60,142 nt of DNA from Physcocola sp002396385 (GTDB lineage: Bacteria > Bacteroidota > Bacteroidia > Bacteroidales > Paludibacteraceae), in contig CAMNDM010000017.1 of the NCBI GenBank assembly GCA_946535435.1, positions 1 to 60,142 of the forward strand, in the 5' to 3' direction. The notes under the pieces were generated by a model that saw only the letters and a program-made list of their open reading frames with translations, was not told the origin of the DNA and ran no database searches. The position numbers were made by a program, and so were the translations under genes. Below, one piece after another: positions 42,473 to 51,115 of the stretch; the first letter of the stretch is position 1; each line of letters opens with the position of its first letter.

Positions 42473-44302
42473 TTATTCTGTCTGAATCAACGGGAAACCA
42501 TATCCATACTCCTCCATTTCACCGGTATTTATCTGCCCGTCAGAATCCAGATGCTGCTTAATAACACGTGCCATTGTTTGGGCAATAGCCAAATAGGCTG
42601 AATTCCTACAAGTGACATCATAAGAAAAAAAGATGGAGAATGCATTCATCCTTTCAGGTGCTCCTATTATCCGGCCAATGTTTGAGGCATTGCTTGTATC
42701 AAAATACCGGTCACAATCGCACAGCAATCCATAACCTTTTTGCAAATCTACAGACAATGCACTGTAAAGTTCAGAAAAAACCGAAGCATCAGCCAAAGGT
42801 TTCTGCTGCAGTCCCGCCCCTTTTGCCACTCCTGTAGAGAAATGGACAGCCGTATCATAGCGCTCGTTTGTCGATAAAAGGAATATAACCCACTTCCCGC
42901 TTGATAATTCTGCAACATCGTTCAAGAACTGTTGAAGGCACTTTACCTCCTTTTCTTTTTCGTTCTTTACGTCCAACTTTTTTTCGATTTCCGATTCCAC
43001 CGATCTCTTTCCCACGATAGCAGTCCAGACTCTTTCTAGAACAGACACAGAATTCACAATTTTTTCTCCTGAGTCTTCAAAGTATTGTTTGTTGATGTTG
43101 TAATAAGAAACATGATGCAACGGATTCGATTCTGCCTCCTTACTTAAATAGTTAAAGCCACCCATCATAGCCAAATAATAGGCAAAATTCCCCATAGCTG
43201 GCTGATCGTAACTCGACGTAGACACAATAGTAACATTAGAGTTCCGATTAATTCGGCAGCCATAATCAGTATTCGTAAAGAAATTCTCCACCACCAATTT
43301 ATCTTGCGGACGCAATTCTCTTGGAATCGTTTTAGCCATATTGCAAAAGCGGAAATTATTGGAATTATGCACAATATCTAATATTTCCTCAATAGATAGT
43401 TGAAGTTTAATCTGAATATCTTCAACCGAAGCATGTAAAGGAACGACCCTGTAATTCGTAAAACGGTCCAACTCGCGCTTAAAGGCGTATTTTAGTTTCA
43501 ACTTGTTTTCTTCAAGACGCTCTAGGCGTTTCTTTTCCTCCATTACATCGACAAAAGCCGATCCCAACAAGCCGGCAGGCACCGCCACAATTGCGATGTT
43601 GAGGATGCCTAGTAAATAGGTTATCAGCCGACCCGCACTCGTAACAGGCGGATTGTTGACAACATATTGTCCCGAGTCGCCGGCAAACTGTCCGAACGCC
43701 CAAAGAAAAGCATCGAGCCCATTTTTAAACTTATCCGGCTGTGCCTCATGCTCTACGAAAAAAAGGGAAAAAGCAAGCAAGATTGTCACAACCAACAAAA
43801 ATTGCAGCGAAACCATCATTTCCCTACTTTTCGACAATGCCGCCCTTTTCAACAACGCAAACGACTTCATATACCGGAAGAACCGCAGCAACCTTAACAC
43901 CCTGAACATCTTAAAGGTTGTGTAACCGATAGGGACAAAGAGGTTCACGTAAAACGGAAAAGTTGAAATAATGTCAATGAATCCAAAGAAAGTAAAACAA
44001 TACCTTATACGTCCCCAAAAGCCAGAAAACCTTCTGTCGATTAAATCGGCAGTCCATATTCTTAGCGCCACTTCTACAGTGAAAAATGCGGTAGTGAAAA
44101 AGTCGATGTAGCGAAGTAAGTCTGTATATTGCGATTCAATGGAGTCGAAAGTGCTAAAAAATATCTCTATTGTAGAGAGTACAATGACAGACAAAATCAA
44201 GAAATCGGCATAATTTCGCCACTGGTTGGTTTCGAAGTCATCGTCAAAAACGTTAGCCAGTTTAGATTTTAATGTGTCAACAGAATTGAGTTTGTTTCCC
44301 AT
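42473..44302 (-). CDS. Voltage-gated-type ion channel with cytosolic C-terminal domain
   Basis: The 609-residue protein has six membrane segments in residues 30-250, an S4-like helix with Arg every third position (FRVLRLLRFFRYMKS), and a pore loop FLWAFGQFAGDSGQY that lacks the potassium TVGYG filter. The long C-terminal part starts with a coiled coil (EKKRLERLEENKLKLKYAFK) and continues into a domain I do not recognise. Permeant ion is unknown. It starts at ATG 44302. Confidence 0.75.
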   Translation of the reverse strand: MGNKLNSVDTLKSKLANVFDDDFETNQWRNYADFLILSVIVLSTIEIFFSTFDSIESQYTDLLRYIDFFTTAFFTVEVALRIWTADLIDRRFSGFWGRIRYCFTFFGFIDIISTFPFYVNLFVPIGYTTFKMFRVLRLLRFFRYMKSFALLKRAALSKSREMMVSLQFLLVVTILLAFSLFFVEHEAQPDKFKNGLDAFLWAFGQFAGDSGQYVVNNPPVTSAGRLITYLLGILNIAIVAVPAGLLGSAFVDVMEEKKRLERLEENKLKLKYAFKRELDRFTNYRVVPLHASVEDIQIKLQLSIEEILDIVHNSNNFRFCNMAKTIPRELRPQDKLVVENFFTNTDYGCRINRNSNVTIVSTSSYDQPAMGNFAYYLAMMGGFNYLSKEAESNPLHHVSYYNINKQYFEDSGEKIVNSVSVLERVWTAIVGKRSVESEIEKKLDVKNEKEKEVKCLQQFLNDVAELSSGKWVIFLLSTNERYDTAVHFSTGVAKGAGLQQKPLADASVFSELYSALSVDLQKGYGLLCDCDRYFDTSNASNIGRIIGAPERMNAFSIFFSYDVTCRNSAYLAIAQTMARVIKQHLDSDGQINTGEMEEYGYGFPLIQTE

Positions 44303-44423
44303 GTTTTTACAGCGACTAGTTAATGAATCCACAATAAGGGATTGTGTATAATACAAAGTTAACAACTTCTTTCAAACCACAGTTGGCAAAAGCGACAACA
44401 GATTGCAAATATCTATTGCCTAA

Positions 44424-45116
44424 GTGATAAAATGGTGCAAGTCTGTCGAATATACGCTAAAACGCATTCTGAAAGATGAACCAACACCCGCCAAGGGACT
44501 GGAGAGCAACCCAGCCAAGAAGGCGGAGATGTACAGCCGCAACCTCCCCTTCTACCTACAACCACAGACCTGCATCTGGCTAAAACTCGCCAAAGGCGGT
44601 GCGGAGGCTAGGCTTGGCAGGTTATTCAATGCTGAAAAATTAAAGTGCCCCGAGAATTGCAATTTGTGCAAATTACTCGATTTAACGTCAATAAGAAGCA
44701 TGCATGACAATGGGGATTTAGAACCAACAAATGAAGAACGAAAAGCGGTTTTAAATACCTTACCAGTACATGATGCAGTAAAATCGTATGCAAATATGAA
44801 AACCGGTCTAATTCTAAAATCGAAAAAATCACTTAAAAGATTTGTTTATCATGCTTGGACTATAAACCGGCTGGATGCGGAGAAATACATTTGGGAACAC
44901 CATGAAGAGCTGCAATTTGAGAGAATAAGCGCGCTTGGGGAAGGAAAAGACAACTCCGAAGGGGCAAAAAAGAACATCCAAAATAAAACAAATAGGGGCG
45001 TAATTAATTATGTTGTATACTCATTCGTATACAACGGAAAGAAATGGATTGTAAAAACTGAACAACACGAAAATGGTTTTGAGATGTTTTACCACATCAG
45101 AGAAAGTGACCAATAA
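44424..45116 (+). pseudogene. Orphan MuF C-terminus with a different toxin-like module
   Basis: From about 44452 the frame matches the prophage MuF linker (AKGLESNPAKKAEMYSRN, TCIWLKLAKGGAEA, CPENCNLCK), then switches to an unrelated ~145-residue module. It has helices (NMKTGLILKSKKSLKRFVYH, LDAEKYIWEHHEELQF) followed by strands (INYVVYSFVYNGKKWIVKTE, HENGFEMFYHI), resembling the barnase/EndoU/colicin/RelE-like (BECR) nucleases linked to MuF proteins. The GTG at 44424 is the only plausible start and is probably accidental. Most of the MuF core is missing, so it is a displaced fragment, not a whole gene. Confidence 0.75.
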
Positions 45117-45579
45117 AAAAAACGCATACCACTGGTGCTGCAAAGCACCTACTTATGTGGATTATGCGGTTGTCATTTCAGACACCACAAAGTTACACAA
45201 CAATTTTTTAACCAAGCAATTTCAGCCCATGTTTTTAAACATAAATTAGAAAATCATGAAACAGACACAGAAATACAGGCAGTTGTCGCTATTTGACGAC
45301 ACTGAGGAAAAGAAAGCCAGCACACCGCTGAGCCAGTTTGAAGCACCCGAAGAGGAACAGGCGCCCAAAAGGTTGAAGGGCGGCAGTCATAACCCCATCG
45401 TCTTCCACGATTACGAGAGCTACGTGGCCAAATTCAAGGATGGACCGAAGACCACCGACGACACCTACACGCCTAAAGACGTCTACGAGGCGGTGCTCCA
45501 GTATGTGGGCGAGGTCTACGACATGACCGGCAAACAGGTGCTCCGCCCGTTCTACCCTGGCGGCTACTACGAGAATGCT
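44475..45579 (+). repeat. Direct-repeat copy B (orphan cassette)
   Basis: Blocks 44475-44675 and 45183-45579 match copy A in the prophage (22955-23151 and 23765-24154), while 44676-45182 is unique. The left break falls inside the MuF linker and the right break in the methyltransferase codons for YENA. Confidence 0.85.
45124..45167 (+). other. Stem-loop in the orphan cassette
   Basis: GCATA and CCAC (45124-45132) pair with GTGG and TATGC (45157-45167, bulged AT), and inside lies GGTGCT-GCAA-AGCACC (45134-45149). It occupies the same place as the different-sequence stem-loop at 23721-23765, just before the conserved methyltransferase leader. Confidence 0.5.
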
Positions 45580-45639
45580 GTAAGTTTTTCATATTTCGTT
45601 TTTGAGCACGAAAAACACCAAGCGCACGAACCGTCTTAA
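45256..45639 (+). pseudogene. Truncated phage methyltransferase remnant
   Basis: The first 108 codons match the prophage methyltransferase, including QLSLF at residues 9-13 and RPFYPGGYYENA, then diverge at 45580 into unrelated codons that reach a stop at 45637. The NPPF catalytic motif is absent, so it cannot methylate DNA. An 18-residue spacer after SLFDD differs from the prophage copy (TEEKKASTPLSQ), so the two are diverged alleles. Confidence 0.85.
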
Positions 45640-45785
45640 ATCGTTCAATCACACGAAATTATAACGCCAACGGTTTTGAGCCAGATAACTGTTCTGTATT
45701 TACAAAGATATAGAATTTATTTTGGTGTTAACCAAAAACTTGGGGCTAGAGTTATGAATAGTGTTTTTTACCAACACAACAAAAA

Positions 45786-45808
45786 AACGACCGTATTCAA
45801 CGGCCGTT
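45786..45808 (-). terminator. tmRNA terminator
   Basis: On the minus strand AACGGCCG pairs with CGGTCGTT (one G-U), followed by TTTTTTT. It lies five bases downstream of the tmRNA 3' end. Confidence 0.8.
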
Positions 45809-45812
45809 TTTG

Positions 45813-46206
45813 TGGAGCTGGAGGGATTCGAACCCTCGTCCAAACGAGGAGCCAATAGGCTTTCTACATGCTTAGCTGCAGTTTAAATTTTCGAGTCGAA
45901 GCAAGACCTGAGCCATCCAACCGCGACCTTATCCTCTAAATCTCATCCTGTTTGCGAGGCCAAACAAGACTATCCCCGATTTATCTGCTCCTCCGTATCA
46001 AGTAGCCTCAGGGCATGGGCGCTTGGGAGAAGTCCCGTCTCAGCACCTGGTGCCGAGATCAAGCCTATCTACTGTACTTCGATTAGGCAGCGAGAGCGTA
46101 GTTGTTTTCGCCAGTTAAATTTTTGGTCTCCAGATTATAGTGCTAGCCACCAGCGCACTGCATGCTTACATACCGTCTCTACCCGCTGTCAAGTCCAGTC
46201 AACCCC
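45813..46206 (-). ncRNA. ssrA: Transfer-messenger RNA (tmRNA)
   Basis: The 5' end GGGGTTG (to 46206) pairs with CAGCTCC (45814-45820) to make the acceptor stem, and the T-arm sequence GGGTTCGAATCCC-like region follows near the 3' end. The tag frame at 46083-46112 reads GENNYALAA followed by TAA. This tag is the Bacteroidetes type. The genome reads CAGCTCC-A-CA at the 3' end, so CCA is not completely encoded and must be added. tmRNA rescues stalled ribosomes and tags nascent chains for proteolysis. Length is about 394 nucleotides. Confidence 0.97.
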
Positions 46207-46261
46207 ATTTAAGATGAACACTGAAACCCACAACTTATGGTATCGTGCTGTAATTCTATGG

Positions 46262-46269
46262 CAAAGATA
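46262..46269 (-). promoter_or_regulatory. tmRNA promoter -7 element
   Basis: TATCTTTG on the minus strand fits TAnnTTTG, 56 bases upstream of the mature 5' end, implying a trimmed leader. A T-rich run stands where the TTTG box would be. Confidence 0.55.
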
Positions 46270-46307
46270 GGCGGTTTATTTGAAATAAAAAAACGCAACC
46301 ACCAATT

Positions 46308-46775
46308 TTATTCCTTTAAAAGCATCTCTTCTGTGCTTACCGCACGCTCGCAATAGTGGCACATAAACAGCCCTTTAGCCTTGTTAATAGCCACAAACCT
46401 TGTCTTCATGGGCTCGTTGTTTGTAATGCATTTAGGGTTAAGGCATTTCACATCGCCACAGATTTCGTCGGGCAATTCCAGTTGTATCTTCTCAGCCACC
46501 TCGTAATCGCGAATCATAACGATTTTGGCTTTCGGTGCAATTATCGCCACCTTGTTCACCTCTTCGGGCTGAAGAAAACGGTCTGAAATTTTTATAATGG
46601 CCTTTTTTGAAATTTTCTTGCTATCGAGGTTATAGCCGAAAGTCACCTGGTTGTTAAAATTTTCAAGACCAAGCAACGATATAACCTTAAAGAGTTTGTC
46701 GGATGGTATATGGTCAATAACTGTACCGTTGCACAGTTTTGCCACTTTCATTTCTTTAGAAGCATCTTTTTCCAT
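46308..46775 (-). CDS. pyrI: Aspartate carbamoyltransferase regulatory chain
   Basis: The 155-residue protein (counted from ATG 46775) has the N-terminal allosteric domain (VAKLCNGTVIDHIPSDKLFK) and the zinc domain with four cysteines: CLNPKC and CHYC. It assembles with PyrB and binds nucleotides to regulate pyrimidine synthesis. An earlier GTG at 46796 would overlap the pyrB stop. The ATG gives a clean intergenic gap of 13 bases, and both genes read as one operon. Confidence 0.92.
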   Translation of the reverse strand: MEKDASKEMKVAKLCNGTVIDHIPSDKLFKVISLLGLENFNNQVTFGYNLDSKKISKKAIIKISDRFLQPEEVNKVAIIAPKAKIVMIRDYEVAEKIQLELPDEICGDVKCLNPKCITNNEPMKTRFVAINKAKGLFMCHYCERAVSTEEMLLKE

Positions 46776-46788
46776 AAAAACAACAAAT

Positions 46789-47700
46789 TTAAACACCTAA
46801 CAAGTCACAAATAACAGCCTGGCGGGCATAAAGTCCATTTTGCGCCTGCTGGAAGTAATAAGCTTTCGGATTTTGGTCGACTTCATCGGCAATTTCACCA
46901 ACACGAGGCAGCGGATGAAGAATCCGGAGGTTGTCTTTAGTCCCTTCAAGTAACTTGTTAGTCAAGACATAGATATTTTTCACCTTCTCATATTCAAACA
47001 AGTCGGTAAAACGTTCCTTTTGTACACGTGTCATATAAAGGATGTCGGCATCGGCAATAGCATCCTCGTTCAATTCCGATGTTTCTTCATATTTGATGCC
47101 CTTTTCATCACAAAACAACTTGTAAGCGTTAGGTAGTTCCAAAACTTTAGGAGAAATGAACTTGAAAGTCGGATTGAAATGCGACAAAGCATTAATCAAC
47201 GAATGTACAGTACGTCCATATTTTAAATCGCCAACCATGGCAACCTTTAAGTTATCGAGTTTACCCTGTGTCTTCCTTATTGAGTATAAATCGAGCAAAG
47301 TCTGGGTCGGATGTTGGTTAGCGCCATCACCCGCATTAATGATAGGTACTTTCGATATTTCGCTGGCATAACGGGCAGCACCCTCGATAAAATGGCGCAT
47401 AACAATAACATCGGCATAATTGGCGACAATTGTAATGGTATCTTTCAAGGTTTCACCTTTGGTCGTGCTAGAGGTAGAGGCATCGCTGAAGCCAATGACG
47501 CGAGCGCCTAAACGGTTAGCTGCGGTCTCGAAACTAAGTCGGGTTCTGGTTGACGGCTCGAAAAACAGAGTTGCGACAACCTTTCCATCGAGTATCTTTT
47601 GGTTTGGATTCTGTTCAAATTGTGCCGCTCTATCGAGTATGCTTAAGATTTTATCTTTACCATACTGTGATATAGACACCAAACTTTTTTCACTTGCCAT
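46789..47700 (-). CDS. pyrB: Aspartate carbamoyltransferase catalytic chain
   Basis: The 303-residue enzyme has the carbamoyl-phosphate loop FEPSTRTRLSFETA, RHFIEGAARYASE, DGANQHPTQTLLD and the C-terminal HPLPRVGEI. It makes N-carbamoyl-aspartate, the first committed step of pyrimidine synthesis. Length is normal. It is followed by pyrI. Confidence 0.96.
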   Translation of the reverse strand: MASEKSLVSISQYGKDKILSILDRAAQFEQNPNQKILDGKVVATLFFEPSTRTRLSFETAANRLGARVIGFSDASTSSTTKGETLKDTITIVANYADVIVMRHFIEGAARYASEISKVPIINAGDGANQHPTQTLLDLYSIRKTQGKLDNLKVAMVGDLKYGRTVHSLINALSHFNPTFKFISPKVLELPNAYKLFCDEKGIKYEETSELNEDAIADADILYMTRVQKERFTDLFEYEKVKNIYVLTNKLLEGTKDNLRILHPLPRVGEIADEVDQNPKAYYFQQAQNGLYARQAVICDLLGV

Positions 47701-47896
47701 AAAATCGTATAATTATTCTTTCTTATTGCAGGTAATCGGCTTTCCACCATTCCCACTTCTACAAAATTATCAAAAATACCTCACGATTCTATCAAGAGAA
47801 AAGCCAAGTTATGAACAATATAGCATTTATTTAGAAAGCTGCGATAAAGTTGAAACTTATTAGGCACCCATAGACAAGGGTATGATAAAAAACACG

Positions 47897-47904
47897 TATC
47901 TTTG
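47897..47904 (+). promoter_or_regulatory. aspS promoter -7 element
   Basis: TATCTTTG fits the TAnnTTTG box 38 bases upstream of the aspS ATG. Confidence 0.55.
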
Positions 47905-47941
47905 TAAGTAATAAAGAAAAATAACAACACAAAAAACAAAT

Positions 47942-49708
47942 ATGTTCAGGACAAACACATGCGGAGAGTTGCGCCTCGCCAATGTTGGCCAAACAGTTAC
48001 TTTGGCCGGATGGGTACAACGCACCCGCAAAATGGGAGGTATGACATTCGTTGACCTCCGCGACCGTTATGGTATTACCCAGTTGGTTTTCAACGATGAA
48101 ATCGATGCGAACCTCTGTGCGGAAGCGAACAAATTAGGACGTGAATACGTCATTCAGGTCGAAGGAAAGGTTGCCGAACGCAGCAACAAGAACACAAACA
48201 TGGAAACTGGCGAAATTGAAATCATCGTCGGCAAGCTGAATGTGCTCAACGCTTCGCTCACCCCTCCGTTCACCATTGAAGAAAATAGCGACGGTGGCGA
48301 CGACCTACGAATGAAGTACCGCTACCTCGACCTGCGTCGTTCTAATGTCCGTTCAAATCTGGAACTTCGCCACAAAATGACGATGGAGGTCCGCCGATAC
48401 CTCGACAGCAAAGGCTTCTTGGAAATAGAGACCCCAATGCTGATTGGTTCAACCCCAGAAGGCGCACGCGACTTCGTTGTTCCTTCACGTATGAATCCGG
48501 GCCAGTTCTACGCACTGCCACAAAGTCCGCAAACGTTGAAGCAGTTGCTGATGGTTTCCGGTATGGACCGCTACTTCCAGATTGTAAAGTGTTTCCGCGA
48601 CGAAGACCTTCGTGCCGACCGTCAGCCCGAGTTCACCCAAATCGACTGCGAAATGTCGTTTGTTGAGCAGGAAGACATCATCAGCATGTTTGAAGGTATG
48701 GCCAAACACCTTTTCAAGACCATCAGGGGTGTTGAACTGAAAGAGCCATTCCTAAGAATGAGCTGGGACGACGCTATGAAGTACTACGGTAGCGACAAAC
48801 CAGACCTCCGCTTCGGTATGAAGTTCGTGGAACTTAAAGAAGTTTTCGACGGCAAGGCCGACTTTGCCGTTTTCAACGAAGCCAAATACATCGGCGGTAT
48901 CTGCGCAGAAGGCTGCGCCAGCTACACCCGCAAACAGCTCGACCAACTGACCGACTTCGTCAAGAAGCCACAAATTGGCGCAAAAGGATTGGTTTACGCC
49001 CGCGTTCAGGAAGACGGTACTGTAAAATCGAGTGTAGACAAGTTCTACGGCCAGGATGTCCTTCAGGACTTGAAGGAAAAGATGAACGCCAAGCCAGGCG
49101 ACCTCATCCTCATCCTCAGCGGTCCAGATGTTATGAAGACCCGCAAACAGCTGTGTGAGCTGCGTCTTGAAATGGGTAACCAACTCGGCCTCCGTGACAA
49201 GAACAAGTTTGCCCTCCTTTGGGTGGTTGACTTCCCTATGTTCGAGTGGAGCGATGAGGAAGGCCGTCTGATGGCTATGCACCACCCTTTCACCCATCCA
49301 AAAGACGAAGACATTCCGTTGCTCGACACCGACCCAGCCGCAGTCAGAGCCGACGCATACGATATGGTTTGCAACGGTGTTGAGGTTGGCGGTGGTTCCA
49401 TCAGAATTCATGACCCGAAGCTACAAGACAAGATGTTCCGCATCTTAGGCTTCACCGAAGAGCGTGCACAAGAGCAGTTCGGCTTCTTGATGAACGCCTT
49501 CAAGTATGGTGCACCTCCTCACGGAGGCCTTGCTTATGGTCTCGACAGATGGGTCAGCATCTTTGCCGGACTCGACAGCATTCGCGACGTTATCGCATTC
49601 CCTAAAAACACAAGCGGTCGCGACGTTATGCTTGACGCACCAAGCACCATCGACGACAAACAGCTCGACGAACTCAACCTTAAGATTGACATTAAAGAGG
49701 CTGAATAA
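47942..49708 (+). CDS. aspS: Aspartyl-tRNA synthetase
   Basis: The 588-residue class II enzyme has an N-terminal OB-fold (TVTLAGWVQRTRKMGGMTFV), motif 2 (CFRDEDLRADRQPEFTQID), a bacterial-type GAD insertion, and motif 3 (GGLAYGLDRWVSIFAG). It charges tRNA-Asp. Length matches bacterial-type AspRS. Confidence 0.97.
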   Translation: MFRTNTCGELRLANVGQTVTLAGWVQRTRKMGGMTFVDLRDRYGITQLVFNDEIDANLCAEANKLGREYVIQVEGKVAERSNKNTNMETGEIEIIVGKLNVLNASLTPPFTIEENSDGGDDLRMKYRYLDLRRSNVRSNLELRHKMTMEVRRYLDSKGFLEIETPMLIGSTPEGARDFVVPSRMNPGQFYALPQSPQTLKQLLMVSGMDRYFQIVKCFRDEDLRADRQPEFTQIDCEMSFVEQEDIISMFEGMAKHLFKTIRGVELKEPFLRMSWDDAMKYYGSDKPDLRFGMKFVELKEVFDGKADFAVFNEAKYIGGICAEGCASYTRKQLDQLTDFVKKPQIGAKGLVYARVQEDGTVKSSVDKFYGQDVLQDLKEKMNAKPGDLILILSGPDVMKTRKQLCELRLEMGNQLGLRDKNKFALLWVVDFPMFEWSDEEGRLMAMHHPFTHPKDEDIPLLDTDPAAVRADAYDMVCNGVEVGGGSIRIHDPKLQDKMFRILGFTEERAQEQFGFLMNAFKYGAPPHGGLAYGLDRWVSIFAGLDSIRDVIAFPKNTSGRDVMLDAPSTIDDKQLDELNLKIDIKEAE

Positions 49709-49728
49709 TAAGCATAAGTCATAACAAG

Positions 49729-49756
49729 AAAGGCGGCTGAAAAATCAGCCGCCTTT
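49729..49756. terminator. Bidirectional terminator between aspS and rmlB
   Basis: AAAGGCGGCTGA-AAAA-TCAGCCGCCTTT is a perfect 12-base-pair stem with T-rich flank. Confidence 0.9.
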
Positions 49757-49834
49757 TCTAATTTATGCAAAATAAATGGAGCAAAAGATGCCTCATTTTT
49801 ATAATGCAACATTTTAATTCATTGAACAGGTTTA

Positions 49835-50968
49835 TTATCTGTTATTATACATACTAGCATAATACTTCATATAATCGCCAGAAGTGATATTGTCGAGCCA
49901 CTCCTGGTTTTCGAGATACCATTTGACAGTTTTTTCAATACCCTCTTCAAACTGGAGGCTAGGCTCCCAACCAAGTTCCTTCTGCAGTTTGGTAGAGTCG
50001 ATAGCATAACGGGCATCGTGGCCAAGTCGGTCGGTCACATAAGTAATCAAATCCATATCCTCACCTTCTTTTCTGCCCAACAATCGGTCTACCGTATTGA
50101 TAACGACCTTGATGATATCGATATTCTTCCACTCGTTGAAACCGCCAATGTTATAGGTTTCGGCAATTGTACCCTTGTGGAAAATAAGGTCGATGGCACG
50201 TGCATGGTCTTCAACAAACAACCAGTCGCGAACATTCTCGCCCTTACCATAAACAGGCAGTGGCTTGCGGTTGCGGATGTTGTTGATGAACAAAGGAATC
50301 AACTTCTCTGGGAACTGGTATGGACCATAGTTGTTTGAGCAGTTGGTAACAATTGTCGGCATTCCATACGTATCGTGGAAAGCACGTACAAAGTGGTCGG
50401 AACTAGCCTTAGAAGCCGAATATGGGCTATGAGGGGTATATTTGGTAGTCTCGTAGAAGAAGTCTGTTCCGTAAGCCAAATGATGCTCTGAACTTGACGC
50501 AGTGGTGGTGAAAGGAGGTTTCACACCTTCTGGATTCGACATTTTCAAAGCACCATACACCTCATCGGTAGAGATGTGGTAGAAACGCTTACCCTCGTAG
50601 TTAGGCTCCCAATACTCTTTTGCGGCCTGCAACAACGAGAGTGTTCCCATTACGTTGGTTTGTGCGAATGTGAACGGGTCCTTGATGCTTCTGTCGACAT
50701 GGCTTTCTGCAGCCAAATGAATCACACCATCGACATCATACTGCTTGAAGATTTCCCTCATCTTCTCGAAGTCACAAATGTCGGCCTTAACAAAGACATA
50801 ATTCGGCTTATCTTCAATATCCTTCAAATTAGCCAAATTACCCGCATATGTTAATTTATCGATATTAATAATACGATAATCAGAATACTTGTTTACAAAA
50901 AGACGAACCACATGGCTGCCAATAAAACCAGCTCCACCCGTGATTATTATACTTCTTTTGAACTGCAT
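49835..50968 (-). CDS. rfbB: dTDP-glucose 4,6-dehydratase
   Basis: The 377-residue short-chain dehydrogenase begins with the NAD loop TGGAGFIGSH, has STDEVYGAL, YSASKASSDH (Tyr-Lys pair) and CSNNYGPYQFPEKLI. It makes dTDP-4-keto-6-deoxyglucose for rhamnose and related sugars. The ATG at 50968 precedes MQFKRSIIITGGAG; an extra 20-codon upstream stretch is unlikely. It is present alone, without other dTDP-rhamnose genes. Confidence 0.95.
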   Translation of the reverse strand: MQFKRSIIITGGAGFIGSHVVRLFVNKYSDYRIINIDKLTYAGNLANLKDIEDKPNYVFVKADICDFEKMREIFKQYDVDGVIHLAAESHVDRSIKDPFTFAQTNVMGTLSLLQAAKEYWEPNYEGKRFYHISTDEVYGALKMSNPEGVKPPFTTTASSSEHHLAYGTDFFYETTKYTPHSPYSASKASSDHFVRAFHDTYGMPTIVTNCSNNYGPYQFPEKLIPLFINNIRNRKPLPVYGKGENVRDWLFVEDHARAIDLIFHKGTIAETYNIGGFNEWKNIDIIKVVINTVDRLLGRKEGEDMDLITYVTDRLGHDARYAIDSTKLQKELGWEPSLQFEEGIEKTVKWYLENQEWLDNITSGDYMKYYASMYNNR

Positions 50969-51063
50969 TTTATAGATTAATTTAAATTTATACAGATATA
51001 TTCCTTCAAAATTACATATTTTTTGCATTATTAGCCAAAAATAGAGGCGATTTTAAAGGGCAA

Positions 51064-51095
51064 AAAAGGGAAGAGCGTTACCACCCTTCCCTTTT
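51064..51095 (-). terminator. Terminator of the aspartate kinase gene
   Basis: AAGGGAAGGGTGG pairs with CTCTTCCCTT on the minus strand, with a T-rich run following. Confidence 0.75.
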
Positions 51096-51115
51096 ATTTC
51101 CTGCATTTCAACCAA

